The notes under the pieces were generated by a model. The model saw nothing but the letters and a program-made list of their open reading frames with translations, was not told the origin of the DNA and ran no database searches. 64,000 nucleotides of DNA, from the NCBI RefSeq assembly GCF_020740795.1, contig NC_067286.1, positions 31,892,003 through 31,956,002 of the forward strand, given 5' to 3'. Made by a program: the position numbers and the translations under genes. This DNA is from Apus apus (Eukaryota > Chordata > Aves > Apodiformes > Apodidae). Shown piece after piece: positions 22,733 through 35,651 of this stretch; positions within the stretch are counted from its first letter, which is position 1; each line of letters opens with the position of its first letter.

Positions 22733-22965
22733 AATAGAATAATAGAATAATTTAGGTTGGAAAAGACCTTTAAAATGATTGAGTCCAACTGTTAACCTAG
22801 CCAAGTCCACATCTAAGCTATGTCCCTAAGCACCACATAGACACTGTTTTCAAATACCTTCAGAGATGGTGACTCAAACACTCCCCTGGGGCACCTATTC
22901 CTGTGCCTGACAACCCTTTTTTCTTCCTTAATGCTCTTATTACCTGATAGGTACATCACTTTTTT
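22733..22965 (-). mobile_element. CR1 LINE, short 3' end fragment
   Basis: This starts at AATAGAATAATAGAATAATTTAG, the decayed CR1 tail. Minus-strand coding then matches the end of ORF2, with a recognisable FESPSLKVFENS block (compare [11 protein letters not shown] in the intact copy). CR1 identity fades after about 22965. Confidence 0.85.
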
Positions 22966-24308
22966 ATTTAAAGTCTGAAAAAAACCCAGAAGTCTTATAA
23001 AAGTTCTGTATAATCTGTCATTCATTTTCCTGTATCTGTATTAAGACTGTGGCCAGACACTTAAAATAAAAAAGATACTGTGCATCTACAATATCCAGGT
23101 GTCCTTTGAAGATGCAGTACTTAACATCTCAAAACCTGTGCCATGATTACTGTATTAATGAGATTCAAAATTCTCTCTGAGTTTTTATCAAAACTAAATT
23201 GTGTTTTGCTGCCAACAGAATCCACTGTGATAAAGCAAGATCTGATAAAGCACTAGGAAGTTTTCTCTCTCTGTATAAATATTTATGTATGTAAATGGAG
23301 GTATGGTTAATTATAACTGACAAGAAGAGACTGACACAAACTCAGATCCTCTGTCCCCACAGAGATACACAACTTGCTCGTTGAAATGTTGTGGCATATC
23401 TCATGGGCTGTGTACTGAATCATTGATTAAATGCTGCAGCATCTGGATTGCTAAAATGCCAGTGACTGTTGAAGAGGAAGGAATGAAGGAATGTGCACTG
23501 AATAAGGCACAGAGAGATCAACTGGTCTATATTTTTTTATACATCAGAAATTGCTCAGGAGGTGAATTGTTCGGTTTTCCTTTGTATTTCGCAAAAGACT
23601 GGACTGAAATCTTCTTTACTGAAGACTGCACAGGCTGTCTAGCTCACACATGCACACAGAATAGAGTCCCTGACCCAGGAAAGAGTTAGAAAACTATTTA
23701 ATAAGAAGATAGAACAGACTGCACTGTACAGGTACAGGCCAGCATAGAAACAACCCCTGCAATTGACTCTGCATTAGCAGACTCTCTGAATCTGCTTATA
23801 TATTTGGAAAAGGTTTGTATACAGCTAACATTCTTGAATGATGTTTGAATATTTTTTTATTTCTGTGTTTGTTTGGTTTATTTATTTCTTCTGTTATTTT
23901 TGTTACTGTGGATTTTTTTGCAGGTAAGCTATTGTCTCTTCTGGTACAACAAGAGGAGAATTCAATTTCACTTCTGGTTTTACCCTTTAATGGTATTACA
24001 ATGCTACCTGAAGGGAAAAAAATGCTTAGACTAAATGTACAGTGCTGCTTGAAGTCATAGAGGGGTGTGTGTGTTTAATTTAAAAAATATATCTGTTTCA
24101 TAACAATGTGAGTAAATGCATAGCAATGTTTAACTGAGCAGGCAGAATACTTCTGCATGACATTTTTGGAACACGGAGTAGAGGTATTTCCTTTTATTAC
24201 TTCAACTTGCTTTTCCAGCATGGCATCACACACTACTTGTGTGTTTCTTGAAAGAGTAATGTTTTTAATTGTGCTATGTTTAGTTTTTATGTTATTGAGA
24301 GAGGAGTC
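22966..24308. other. Intergenic DNA, nothing recognised
   Basis: AT-rich, no gene or transposable element recognised. Confidence 0.6.
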
Positions 24309-25250
24309 TGGGTGCTGCTGAATCCCCTCCTAGTCCCAGACTTGGTCAGTGGTTTACATCTAAGAGGTTTCAGTGCAGGGATTTCAGTGTAGTGCTTTTA
24401 CACATAGTTATGGGTCTGGTGTGATTTGTGATAGCAGCAAATCAAGATTTATTAACATTTTTATAATGAATCACAAAATCAGATTGTATGGTTTGCTAAT
24501 AACTTAATCAATAACCAACACCTTATTGTAATAAATACAGAGGTTAAGTTAAAGATCTAACAACGTTTCTAAACTAAATTGTGCATAAGCAGACACTCAC
24601 ATAGAGTTATAAAGGCTAACCTATGAGGATGTTTAATTTTGGTACCTAGTTTCACAAAAGAAGTTGCAAAATACCCCAATTAACCCACAGAGTCAAATTA
24701 TAACAACCTAATATAACTTGATTTTCCCCTCATATTTAAGAGAAGTGTCTGGCTACTGACTCTTCCCAATCAAATGAAACCAACTTCCTTTGGGAAACAC
24801 ACAGAACATTGGGTCGCAGCTTGGTGTGGTTCTGGGGAGCTTTGAAGGGCCTCCCTCTTAGGACCAATATTTATAGGGTATTAAGATTATTGACTTTGGT
24901 CATCATTTTTCCATGATGGCCATGACTAGGATTAGGTCATCTTTGGCTACTTTCAGAGTGGGCCTGTCATCCGAGCAGAAGGGGTCTCAGGTATGTTTCA
25001 CAAACAACAGAGTTGCAGGTACAGTTAAGAAGTGCCTGATCATCCCAAATTGCTGTATGTGCACTGGGACTAGAAGGTCCCCAATTGTTTGAACTCACTG
25101 CTCTAGTAGGCAAGGTCAGAAAGTGCCAGATTTTCTCAGCCAACTGCGCTTGCTATTGAAACAAGAACAATGTCATACTCACTGCACTTGTAGCTAAAGA
25201 AAGAGCAATGTTGGCTGGTGTTTGAACATTGCAACACGGCTCAGCAAACA
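24309..25250 (-). mobile_element. Probable solitary LTR, about 942 bases
   Basis: The termini are TGGGTGCTG on the left and CAGCAAACA on the right, an imperfect TG..CA inverted pair. The hexamer GGAGTC flanks both sides (24303..24308 and 25252..25257), with one unexplained G at 25251. In the minus direction a TATA-like CTATAAATATTGG (about 24877..24865) is followed about 415 bases later by AATAAA (24453..24448), in LTR order. No coding sequence is present. A 6-base duplication would suit a class II (ERVK-like) element, but I do not recognise the family by name. Confidence 0.55.
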
Positions 25251-25469
25251 GGGAGTCTGCACCATCACACTGAAAATATTTGGAATTCTGGGTTCAGAAG
25301 TTACCAATACAAGTTTCCCCATTGAATGACTCCTTTAGGTATGGTGATTTGCAAGGCAATCGCCCATTTGTGTTATTGATGTTAATGGGGGATTTGCTGC
25401 TATGGTTTAACTGCCACCTTCTCTTGTTGATCATGTATAGTCCTGTCAGCCTTATTTCTTTTTACCCTC

Positions 25470-25891
25470 TATCCTGGTTTCGCTGGGATGGAATCACAGG
25501 CCAGCCACAGAGGACAGGCCACTAGTGGCCCCGAGCCAGCCAGGAACTAAAGCCAGAGCACTGACCCAAGGTACTCACAGGGCTGTCCCACACCACTGAC
25601 CTCAGGCTCATTATAAATGTGGAGCTGTGCTGGGGGAGGGCAGCACAGTTTCCTGGGGCTCCTCCTTCTTGGCCTGTAGCTCCCTCTACTACTCCTGAGG
25701 ACTATCCTGAGGATAAGTTTATATACTTCAAGCTGGTGTTTGTATTACTTCTGTTATTTCATTAAATTCATTTTTATTTCAACCCATAGGGATTCTATCC
25801 TTTTCTTGACTCATCTTCTTGGCTGGGAAGGGGTCATCAGGAGAGAGCAAATTGCTTCAATTTAGCCCCAGATACTGGCTTAATGAAGATA
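25470..25891 (+). mobile_element. ERVL-type solitary LTR (about 422 bases)
   Basis: This starts TATCCTGGTTTCGCTGGGA, a one-base variant of the TGTCCTGG start common in bird ERVL LTRs. A TATAAAT box (25612..25618) and an ATTAAA polyadenylation signal (about 25763) follow in the right order. The right end is decayed, roughly at CTGGCTTAATGAAGATA. The flanks CCCTC and CCTTG match only at three of five positions, so no clean target duplication remains. No internal retroviral genes flank it. Confidence 0.7.
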
Positions 25892-26629
25892 CCTTGGAAT
25901 GTCAAGCCAGTTGATGGCAAAAGCTTTTTCTTTTCTTCCTCTTCCTTGCCTTCATATTCTTCTGCATGTCACCTGTCTGCTTCTATTACATTGCTGCCTT
26001 CTAGAGCTTGGCCTCTTCTGCTGTCTTTAGTGTGCAGCTATTTCATATGACCTGCATCTCGTTGCAACTCGGGTGTTATACTGTTGTGCTATGAGGCTTT
26101 AATTAGTTAATTGAGTCATGCTGTCTTGTGCACAGTTTGTTCAAATTGGGATCTGTGAGAGGAGATGCAATCAGGGCAGTTCATGCTTATTTTTCTATTG
26201 ACTTTGAAGCCTACACTTAACTGTTCTTTTTGTATATGGCACACATGCAGAAACTTATATACTGTGTATAGCCAAGAGGTGTTATGAATCCTGTGCCTTT
26301 TAGGAAGATTAATTAAAATATTGTTATGGAAATTCAGAAATTATTTTCTAGTGTAGAAAAATATTTCAAGACCTTTTTTTGTGGGTCAGCCCCAGCTTCT
26401 GAATTTCACAAAACTGTTTTATCAATGTCATGTATAAATCCTTCACTGGTGTTTTTAGATCCAGCTGTGAAATGGATATATGAGTGTTACTAAGGACATT
26501 TCATAATAGATTTAGTTGCAAATTACTGCTTAAGGGAAAAATAGATAGAGGCTTATGGAGTAAAATCATTAACATTTGGGCAACTGATGGATTCGACTTG
26601 TAGAAACTGAAATTCAATACTGTATTTGT
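25892..26629. other. Intergenic DNA, nothing recognised
   Basis: No gene or repeat recognised between the LTR and the next CR1. Confidence 0.6.
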
Positions 26630-27285
26630 GCTTGGGATTGCCCTGACCCAGGTACAGGACCTTGCACTTGGCCTTGTTGAACTTCCTGCAGTTTGCACAG
26701 TCCCACCTCTCAAGCCTGTCAAGGTCCCTCTGGATGGCATCCCTTCCCTCCAGTGCATCGATCACACAGCACAGCCTGGTGTTGCCAGAAAACTTGCTAA
26801 GGGTGCACTCAATCCCATTGTCCATGTCACCAACAAAGATGCTAAACAGCACTGGTCCCAGTTCCAACCCCTGAGTAATGCCACTTGTCACTGATCTCCA
26901 TTTGGACATTGAGCCATGAGCCATTGATCACAACTCTTTGAGGACAAACATCCAGCCAATTCCTTATCCACTGAGTGGTCCATTCATCAAGTCCATGTTT
27001 CTCCAATTTAGAGTCAAGGATGCCGTATGGGACAGCGTCAAATGCTTTGCACAAGTCCAGGTAGATGATGTCATTTGCTCTTCCCTTATCCACTGGTGCT
27101 GTAACCCCATTGCTGTAACCGATGCTCGTCCTTCCTAAGGAGCCTGTATCCTTCCATTCCAACACTCCAGTCATAAGAGCCATCCCACCACATCTCCATG
27201 ATGCCAATAAGAGCGTAGCCCTGTTTATTCTTCATGCTGTGTGTGTCAGCATAGAGGCATTTAAATTGGGCCCCCAATGAAGCTG
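26630..27285 (-). mobile_element. CR1 LINE with a large internal deletion (endonuclease start joined to reverse transcriptase)
   Basis: Minus-strand reading from the right gives an endonuclease N-terminal block (CLYADTHSMKNKQ, then LIGIMEMWWDGS and YRLLRKDE) at about 27120..27277. At about 27110..27125 it switches to the reverse-transcriptase segment DIIYLDLCKAFDAVPYG, then SDKWHYSGVGTG, and later GNTRLCCVIDALEGRDA. Most of the endonuclease and the linker are missing. The 3' end of ORF2 and the tail are also missing at 26630. Stops and frameshifts are present, so it is dead. Confidence 0.88.
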
Positions 27286-30200
27286 GCTTACTGGCTTTAC
27301 TTAGCAGATAAAGCTTTGAGACCCCAAGTCTTGAATAATGGAGAGAACTGCAAGTTAGGATTGAGGTTTAGTATCAGAATATGGGCTATGACTGAAGTAG
27401 CTATCCTACAGAGAGTAAGGATAGGTGGAACAGAGGAGCAGAAGGCAATGGTGGAGACCTGAAGCACCACAGCAGAAATGTGTGGGGAATAGTGCTCAGC
27501 AACACAATTACGAGGAACCTCAGGACCCAGGACCAGAAGACCAGAGGCTGCTGCAAGTTTAAGAAGCAATAACAGAAAGTACAGTTTTGTAATGCCTGCA
27601 AGTGAGAAGTAATGGCTGCTACAGCTTACACTTAAACTGTTAAATGTAAGATTTTTAATGTATCCTTTGTGATAGAAGAGAAGGTGATCTCAGTCTGAAA
27701 ATTGCTAAACTGCTTGTTACTGCTCCTGTCTAGTAGGAAAAATGGGATACAGAATCTTGTGAGATCTTATTTATTTATTTATTTATTTTATTTATTTTTT
27801 TTTAGAGCTGCCTAAAAATTGAAGAAGAAATCCTAACTTTAGTTTTGGCTGTCCCTATTTGGAAATTTGGTGAAAGGCCTGTGGCAGAGCTGTGTAATAT
27901 CCTCTGAACCAAAATAGCTGTCAGGCAGAATGCTTGAACAATTCCTTTCTGTTACAGAAGAAATAACTGGAATCTGGTTTACATCTGCTCTAGTGTTCAT
28001 GATTAGTAAAATCATGCATATATTGTATTTCAAACACAAAATAAGTAGGTACTAAATTTAACCTGGTTTTAACAGTAAAGCAAGTGGAAAGATACGTTGA
28101 CAGATGTGACACTCGCTACATATGATGCTGGCTCCTCAGGCTTCATTTGAGAAGAAAATATATGGGACATATTTTTTAATTATTATTTTAAAAACACATA
28201 CTTCTTATCACAAATCTGGATTTCTTTTCAGAGTGAGAAACTTATAGATGTCAATTTATGACTAATGGCTCATAACATTATTTCCCCCTATCTGTTGGCA
28301 TCAGATTTGTGTGAATAAAGGCATTCTGAAATTTCCTTGTTAAATTTATCACTGCTTTTCTTGGTGGGGATTTATTTGTAAAATGTGTTGTAAATGATAC
28401 AGGAGTAACAGAGTCAGTATTCACCAGTATTTCTCCACAGTCTTTCGTTTTATGCTCTGAATATAGCAGGTCAATTACCAAATGAGTAATTTTACAAGAC
28501 CAAAAGGCTTCTGTAGTTTTCTTATGTGTGAAATTTGTACCTGGCTCTGTTGCTACCTGTCTCTTTTATACTGGCTAACTATTAGATTTCACAAAGTAAA
28601 GGATCTTGTCTCAGCTATTTTGTGAAAGCTATTTCAGTTGTGGCAATACTGCTTAAGCCCTTCTCAAAACAGAAAGACTTCTTCCTCACTGGCTAAGCAG
28701 TTCTTTGCTCACTCTAATAGCATTTAGGGCAGTGGCATCCTTGGATATTAATGCCTGCTAGTCAACTTAATAAAATGAGATAAGCTTGCCTTTTACAATG
28801 GCTTTTAGATCACCTCATGTTTCTGTTTAAATCAATACTATGAGATGCTGATTCTTGTACTTGATACCATGACACTTTCTGCAAGAATTGGATCACAACA
28901 TACAAAGCCATTTCTATATAGATAGTTTAGTCAGCACATTCTATTCTTTCTCCTTATAAAATGCTCAGGAATTTCTCACATTAATTTACTGTATGTACTT
29001 GTAAATTTATTTGGAAAATTATGTCACTGCATTCATATCTTGTGAATGGTTTGTTGTGAATATTTATTATCTAACTTCTACATTAGTTCAGTGTTGGTCA
29101 TTTGAGAGCTACAGTTTCTGTACTGGCTTACTTTTGCATCTTACAAATACATTTCACATTTAAAGTATTGTGTGAATAATCAAACTCAACATATATTTTG
29201 CTGTTACTTAAGCTTTTTGCTTGAATTCACTATAGCAAGTGAAAGTAAACCTTGACTGTTTCTGAGCTCAGATGAATATTAGTAGCATTTTTCCATTGCT
29301 CAGGCAGCTCAAGTAATTGCATTCTCCTGACCCAGATTCTCCCTGCAGACTCAGGTCAATACAACCTTCTTCACTTGGTCTTTTATGCTGCTGTGTAAAG
29401 TTCCTGTGGGTGGTGAAGCAGTTGCCACAGTCCATTCCAGAAATTACTTCATTGCAGTGAAATGCATTTATTAAATCATTTGGGATCCTTCCACATAGGG
29501 CCCTGACATGTAAAATTTTTCACATGCTTTGTAATGAAAGAGAACAATCAACCACTTCCGGTTTCTGTAAAGTCAGGGAGGGACACATACTTAACACTTA
29601 CTAAAATAAACAGGGCTTCAAATTGCTGTATTTAGGCATTAATACTTGATAATTTTGGCTCTAGCTTGTTAGTGCCTGTGTGTTTACCTTACTGTAAACA
29701 CTACATTTATTTCATTGAAAGGTGCTGTGAGGGTTATATAATTGTTTAGAAAGTGATTTGAGATAATCAATGAAAGACAATTACAGGACTGCAAGGTGTT
29801 TAATGTGGTTTCTCAAAATATTGATCATGGACAGAGGCTGTGCTACAATAATAATTTGTTGTGGACAATATCTTTATTAAACTTTAATTGAATCTACTTT
29901 GAACTTTAATTGAATTGTTAGAATCTGAAAAGAAGCTTGTTCCTAGTGACTGTAGATAGGAAACACTGGATGGTGGTAATTGGCTCTCTGGGAAGGGTTT
30001 TCACTGAAGACATGGTGGAACAACAAACTCTCTAGTGACCAGCCATCTTGCTTCCTGTGTGGCTGAAGACTTTGCTGCCAGTAAGCACTGCTAGTTTACC
30101 TCTGCTCAGTTAAGAGACCTGTCTCTCGGGGTGGGAATCAGAAATTAGCGAAGTCTTGGCATGGCTCTCTGGGTGTTGGAGGAGTGGGCAGAAGAAGGAA

Positions 30201-31589
30201 TTTGGCAGCAAAGGAAAGGGAGCAGAGGTAGGGGAACGATCTGATGTTTGGATTTTCAATGGAAGGCTTCCATGAAAGAATAGCTAGGAGGAAGAAAGTG
30301 AATTGAGGATTTGAAGTCTGAAGTATCTCAGGGTACAAAAAAGTGCTCAGGCACTGAGAATAAATTTTCTCCCTGCATAATGTAATCTGGAGTTACTATT
30401 TCACATCTGAAATTTTGTCAGAAAAAGCGTCAGGGAATAAATATTATCAGAATTGTTGTAGAATCACAAAATATGTTGTGTTGATTAATAAAGTCTCTTC
30501 ATCTTCTGGTATTCTCAGCTGACATAGTCACTGCGCTTTTTTTGTCCTATAGGAGGATTATGCCGTTTTGATGAAAAATCCATTTATGAATCAGCCTGCA
30601 TCTTGTACATCTAGAGGAGATGAGGGCAACTTGCTGAGATTTTTTTTTTTTCAGATACATATAGAAATGTGTGATTTCACTCCTTCAGGTTGTCTTACTA
30701 TTTATTTCACAACTGCAGCAGCCATTTTTCTCCCTGACATACTTTTTATCTGTAACCGCTGGGTATTCTCCTCCTGGACATTGCTTCCTCTGCCAGGTCT
30801 TTGCTGATGACACCTGTCTGCACTCATCCAGAGGCAGAGCCAAGCTCACTGCAAGGGTGCCACAATGTCTGGGAAAGAACAGTCCTGGGAGGAGAAGCAG
30901 CTAACTCCAGTATGGTGTGGGCAAAACTGAATTGTTACAAACCACTTTCTGCATTTTTTTCCTAGAAAATGTTTTTCCTTCCTCTGAGCCAAGGAACTGA
31001 CTCGGGTAATCCACAAACTGATGATCTTCAGGCCACATTAGAAAAGCCTACCCTCCGAGGGTTTTCGACACTATAGGCAACTTGGCAACAAAAAGCATGG
31101 GAGAAAAGGGCTACACAAAGAAACACAATCTATCATCACTCCTAGGTACAAACATCATCTCCCCTGCCAGAACATTCACGTTGAATTAATCACTCTTAGC
31201 CACAAGTCTGCAATGTACACCAAAGCTGCTTAGTGTTTAGAAGAAGGACTACAGAAGACATCAGAAGTTATGTTCTCACAACAGAATTTTTCTTTGTGAG
31301 GGCATCCACGGCCCTTCAGGTGGGTAATTTTATTCGGTAGACAGAGAATACTATAGTGGAAATTTTTACTAATGATTTTGAGTGTTAAGATATTCACTGT
31401 TAGTCATTCTGTGACTCTTGCAGTCTTTTAGACACAGTTTCCCCATGGCACTGAGTCTGAATCTGGGTGCAATGTTAAGGGGAAGTTCACAGAACATTCC
31501 CATGAGGAACTGACATCCAGAAGCTGACTCTCCAGACCGTAAACATTAATACGCAGAGTTCAATACATCTATAGCTAATTTGTGTAACA
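27286..31589. other. Intergenic DNA with a TTTA array
   Basis: No gene is recognised. A TTTA array lies at 27768..27804. The sequence is AT-rich with stops in all frames, and I noted no exon-like or LTR-like features. Confidence 0.6.
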
Positions 31590-32898
31590 TTTGTCTACCT
31601 GGACTTCTCCAAGGCTTTTGACATAGTCCCCCACAGCCTCCTCCTGGAGAAACTGAGTTGTTATGGCCTTGACAATGGTCTGTGCAGTGGCTGAGGAACT
31701 GGCTAATGGACCATACCCAGAGGGTAATAGTAAATAGTTCCTCCTCAAACTAGCAACCAGTCACAAGTGGGGTCCCCCAGGGATCAATATTGGGTCCAAT
31801 GCTGTTTAACATCTTCATAAGTGACCTGGATTTTGGTATCAAGAGCACCCTGATGAAATCTGCTGATGACACCAAGATGAGTGGAGAGGTAGACACTCCA
31901 GAAGGGAGAACCACCCTCCAGGAGACCTAGACAGACTGGAGCAGGAGGCTAGCAGGAACCTTATGAAGTTCAGTGGAGAGAAGTGTAAGGTCCTGCACCT
32001 AGGAATGCATGATGCAGGAGTGCAGTTCAGACTGGGATCCACCTGGCTGGAGAGCAGTCCTATGGAAAGGGACCTGGGGGTCTTGGTGGATAACAGGCCC
32101 AACATGAGTGACCAGTGTGCTGCAGCAGCAAAGAAAGCCAACAGGATGCTGGGCTGCATCAACCAGGGCATCATCTGCAGAGATCAAGAAGTCATCATCC
32201 CGCTCTACTTGGTGCTGGTCAGACCACACCTGGAGTATTGTGTTCAGTTTTGGCCCCTGCTCTACAAAAAGGGTGGAGACAGGCTGGAGAGGGTCCAGAG
32301 AAGGGCCACAAGGATGATCAGAGGAGTGGAGGACCTGCCATATGAGGAGGATGAGAAAACTGGTTTTATTCAGCCTTGAGAAGAGAAGGCTTCGGGGACA
32401 CCTTATGACCATGTTCCAGTACTCACAGGGTGGTACCAAGAAGATGGAGACTCCCTGTTTACAAGGAATCACATAGAAAAGACAAAGGACCATGGTCACA
32501 AGTTGCTCCTGGGGAGATTCCAATTGGACACAAGAGGTAAATTTTTCACCATGAGAACAATTAAATATTGGAATAATGTCCCAAGGGAAGTGGTAGGTTC
32601 CCCCACATTGGACAGTTTTAAGTCTCAGCTTGTTAGGGTGTTGAGCCACCTCATATAAACTGTAGTAGTACCTAGAAAGGTTGGACCAGGTGATGCTTGA
32701 GGTCCCTTCCAGCCTGGCATTTGTCATGGTTTGACTTGGGATCAGCAATTAAACCAGTAACAATAAAACTCTCAATCCCCTCCCCCTTCCACCCAAAGTC
32801 TCAAAGAAAGCTCACTGAATGAAAATTAAAAAAAAAAAAAAAAAGATATAAGGAAAATTGGCTTCATCCTAGCTCAAACCAGGACAGCATTCTATGAT
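31590..32898 (+). mobile_element. CR1 LINE, reverse transcriptase to tail, split by an LTR
   Basis: On the plus strand the conserved order is visible: [20 protein letters not shown] near 31597, SGVPQGS-equivalent near 31767, and a decayed FADD site (SADDT) near 31858. The C-terminal ORF2 block follows, from 31963 with MKFSGEKCKVLHLG, through [12 protein letters not shown] to PREVV-like residues near 32580. Frameshifts break the frame and the 5' half is absent. The tail CATTCTATGATTTTATG lies at 32888..32904. An LTR is inserted at 32722..32886, just before the tail. Confidence 0.93.
32722..32886 (-). mobile_element. Very short LTR (165 bases) inserted in a CR1 tail
   Basis: The plus strand begins TGTCATGG and ends CCAGGACA, an almost perfect terminal inverted pair. 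The pentamer GCATT flanks both sides (32717..32721 and 32887..32891) and occurs once in an uninterrupted CR1 tail. The first ~55 and last ~85 bases match the ends of the 700-base LTR at 17952..18651, including the AATTGGCTT and CTCAAACCAGGACA blocks, but the middle is missing. A 17-base A-run (about 32828..32845) is included. It is therefore an internally deleted copy or a short LTR subfamily. Confidence 0.85.
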
Positions 32899-35184
32899 TT
32901 TATGTATACCTCTTCTTATGGGTATTTTATGCAACATCACTCCCATGTCACTACTTCCAGTGCTGCATCAAATCCAGTTTTGAATGCCAGAGTCCTAGCC
33001 AATATACTGCTTTTAAGGACAAAGGCAAAAATGTGTAGATCTCAGTATTTGATCACTTTTCTTTACACACAGTTATGTTTCCAATTAGTTTTCCTTCATG
33101 CAATTTAATTCCCTGATTGCAAATATCAGTTTTTCCCAGCCCTTTTGTTTCTCCATACACAGAAACTCAGGACTAGAACTGCAGCAGCCTCCTAGTTCAT
33201 TTTGTCCTGGGGAAATCCCATTCAAATGCTTGCAATTGCTGGGCAGTTTGGGGTTGCAATTTGAGAGGACAACCCTCACATTTATTGGGTGGATGAAGAA
33301 ATACACCAGACATTCCGGTCAGCCTCTGTGTGAGAGACAACCCCAGATCAGAAGGAAAAAGCTGGCACCTGAATTAGCATGTCTTGTCAAGTTACCTGAT
33401 TGAAGCTGATCAATATTTGCTGGTGTATAGACACAGAAGCCACTCAGCATATTAAGTTTATAAAAATAAAACAAGTAAGAAGGAGCACAGTTTAAACTTC
33501 TAACACTACCATTCCTTGATTTTGGTTCAGTCTATTTTGGACCTAGCTCTGCACCATTTTTCAATAACATTTCCATTGACTGAACAGATATGTAGTTTAT
33601 TAAGTTAAGAAAAGTAATTGAGAGGAAGATTAAAAGCAATAGTACATGAGCTGCAAGTACTGGAAACACTACAAACAGGGAAAAACAAAAGAGAGAAACT
33701 AAAAAGAAAAAAAATGGAAACAATAGGCATTTGCACTCATTTTCTGCTTCTATACTGTATAGCTTTCCCTTGCTCCTCTATTTTTGTTTACAGAATAGCA
33801 GTCCATCTGGCAGAGAGGTGAATCTTCTCTTTTTGTGACTGATGTATTATGAAAAACATTCTAAGCCAACATCAATATTTTAAAGAGTTGAGCTAAGACA
33901 GTACTTGCCCCCACATCTTACAGCATAAACTCTTGGGTTTTTTTACCAGAATACATGCAAGTTATTTTAGAATGTTTTATGGCCAGTGATTCTATTTAAA
34001 TAACAGCCTGTGCAGTTATTGATGCTTGACCTGAGCTGTACAAGGTTCACAGGAACTGTGTGTGTTCATCAAAGGGGAGAGCAGACTGGCAGCTATTGGC
34101 AATGAAACAGAAGCAAGGAATCCTTTCCAAGTTGTTAATTCTAGCAATCTCTTCCATTCAGGTGCTCTGTCTTGGCTATTGTCCCTGGACCTGTGGCAGC
34201 CCATGTTCAGCAAAGGATGAAGAAGACCCTCATTTCACTCTCTGGAGGCTGTGCCCACTGTACAACCAACTGCTCTGGAGATGAAGATGGAGTGGCTATA
34301 TACAGGAGTGGCCTGGGGGGGTCCGCATGTAGGCAGGGTGGTGCACCTCAAAAGCCAGATAAAGCTGCTGTCTGTGTGAATCAGCTGCTGAGTCAGCAAA
34401 GCTTTTGCCAGGAGAGCAGCAGGCACAGCTGGGGTCATGGTTACAGCACACCAAAAGGGACACCAAGTGAGTTTCCTAAATCATAGCTTTTTGTTGTGCC
34501 TTTTGGGTCACAGAAAGTGAAAAAAAATGTGCAGTTTCTTGTTTCACAGTTATTTCACGTTTAACTTGGCAAATTTTTCAAAAATTTGAGGAACAAGTGA
34601 GAAATGAAAAATGTTGCAGTGCTGTTAGGACTGTCTGAAGTATTACTCCTGCAAAGGCATTAGAATGGTGTCAGGCATGCAAGGTTAGAAGGGTTTGATT
34701 TTTCTGAAATTTGGAGACTGCTGGAAAAGAGATGTGGGAGAATCAGCTGCAGTGCTCTGGATATGCCTACATCCAGGGTGGATGAGAAAGACTGACACTT
34801 AAGAGCAGTTTTAATCGAGAAAGTTTGGGTTTGGGTTTGGTTTTGATAGTTTTATTAATGGACAGTTGGGCTTGGCACAGGGCCAGCAATGCTCACCATG
34901 TAGTTGTGCTTGGGTTTGACAGATGCAGGAGAAGTGAAGGAGCTTGCCTTGGCACATGCAAGGTGAGGAGGGAGGAAACAAGGCAGGGTTTGCAGGACAC
35001 AACAGCTTCTGCAGCCATGGTGTGATGAACAGGAGGTGCGCAGCTTGCCGGGGAGCACAGCCTCCTGGAGCCAGGTGAAGGGGAAACAAGGAAGCCTAGG
35101 AGTTTGAAGCAGGATCAGTACCATACCTGAGAAAGTTTATGAGTGATGTGAATGAGTGGATTCATGTGTGAATGAATCACGTGT

Positions 35185-35205
35185 GAACTCATGATTCATG
35201 AGTTC
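35185..35205. repeat. Perfect 10-base-arm inverted repeat around one base
   Basis: The arms GAACTCATGA and TCATGAGTTC flank a single T (35195). Related TCATGTGTGAATGAATCA and TGAATGAG units surround it, so it may be a by-product of a local degenerate repeat. No function is evident. Confidence 0.7.
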
Positions 35206-35651
35206 ATCTGTGACAGTGGGAAACACTCATTCACTCTCTCTCGTGCACACACCTCACTAATGCATCCCATGCACCTTTTTGCGTGGAATAGAAACATACC
35301 AAAAGACAAACCAGAAAAGCACTATCCATCTTCTTAACTGTGCTGTTCAGTCTTCTGACTTCATGGTACACATGCAACTCCTTTGCAACACAACTAAAGA
35401 CCTTAATTTTCTTGAGTCTAGCAATACTGAAATAACTTCCCAGCTGTACCCTCTCATCTTCACCTGTTGGAGGCTTTCTCTACCTCAGCTGCTGAGAGAT
35501 GGAAGTGATACTCATGACCCATATTAACTTCATAAGGGGAAGGCAGAAGAGCATAAAAGTAGAGCCATTCCCACTGCAAACATCTGCTGTTCTAGCACAG
35601 GTCTCATCTATTTTGTGCTCACAGTTTTGATTCTAACAGAAACCAGGAAAT

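Noticed and set aside
34823..34843. Telomere-like TTTGGG units
   Set aside because: Only about three units are present and the motif is not the vertebrate TTAGGG.
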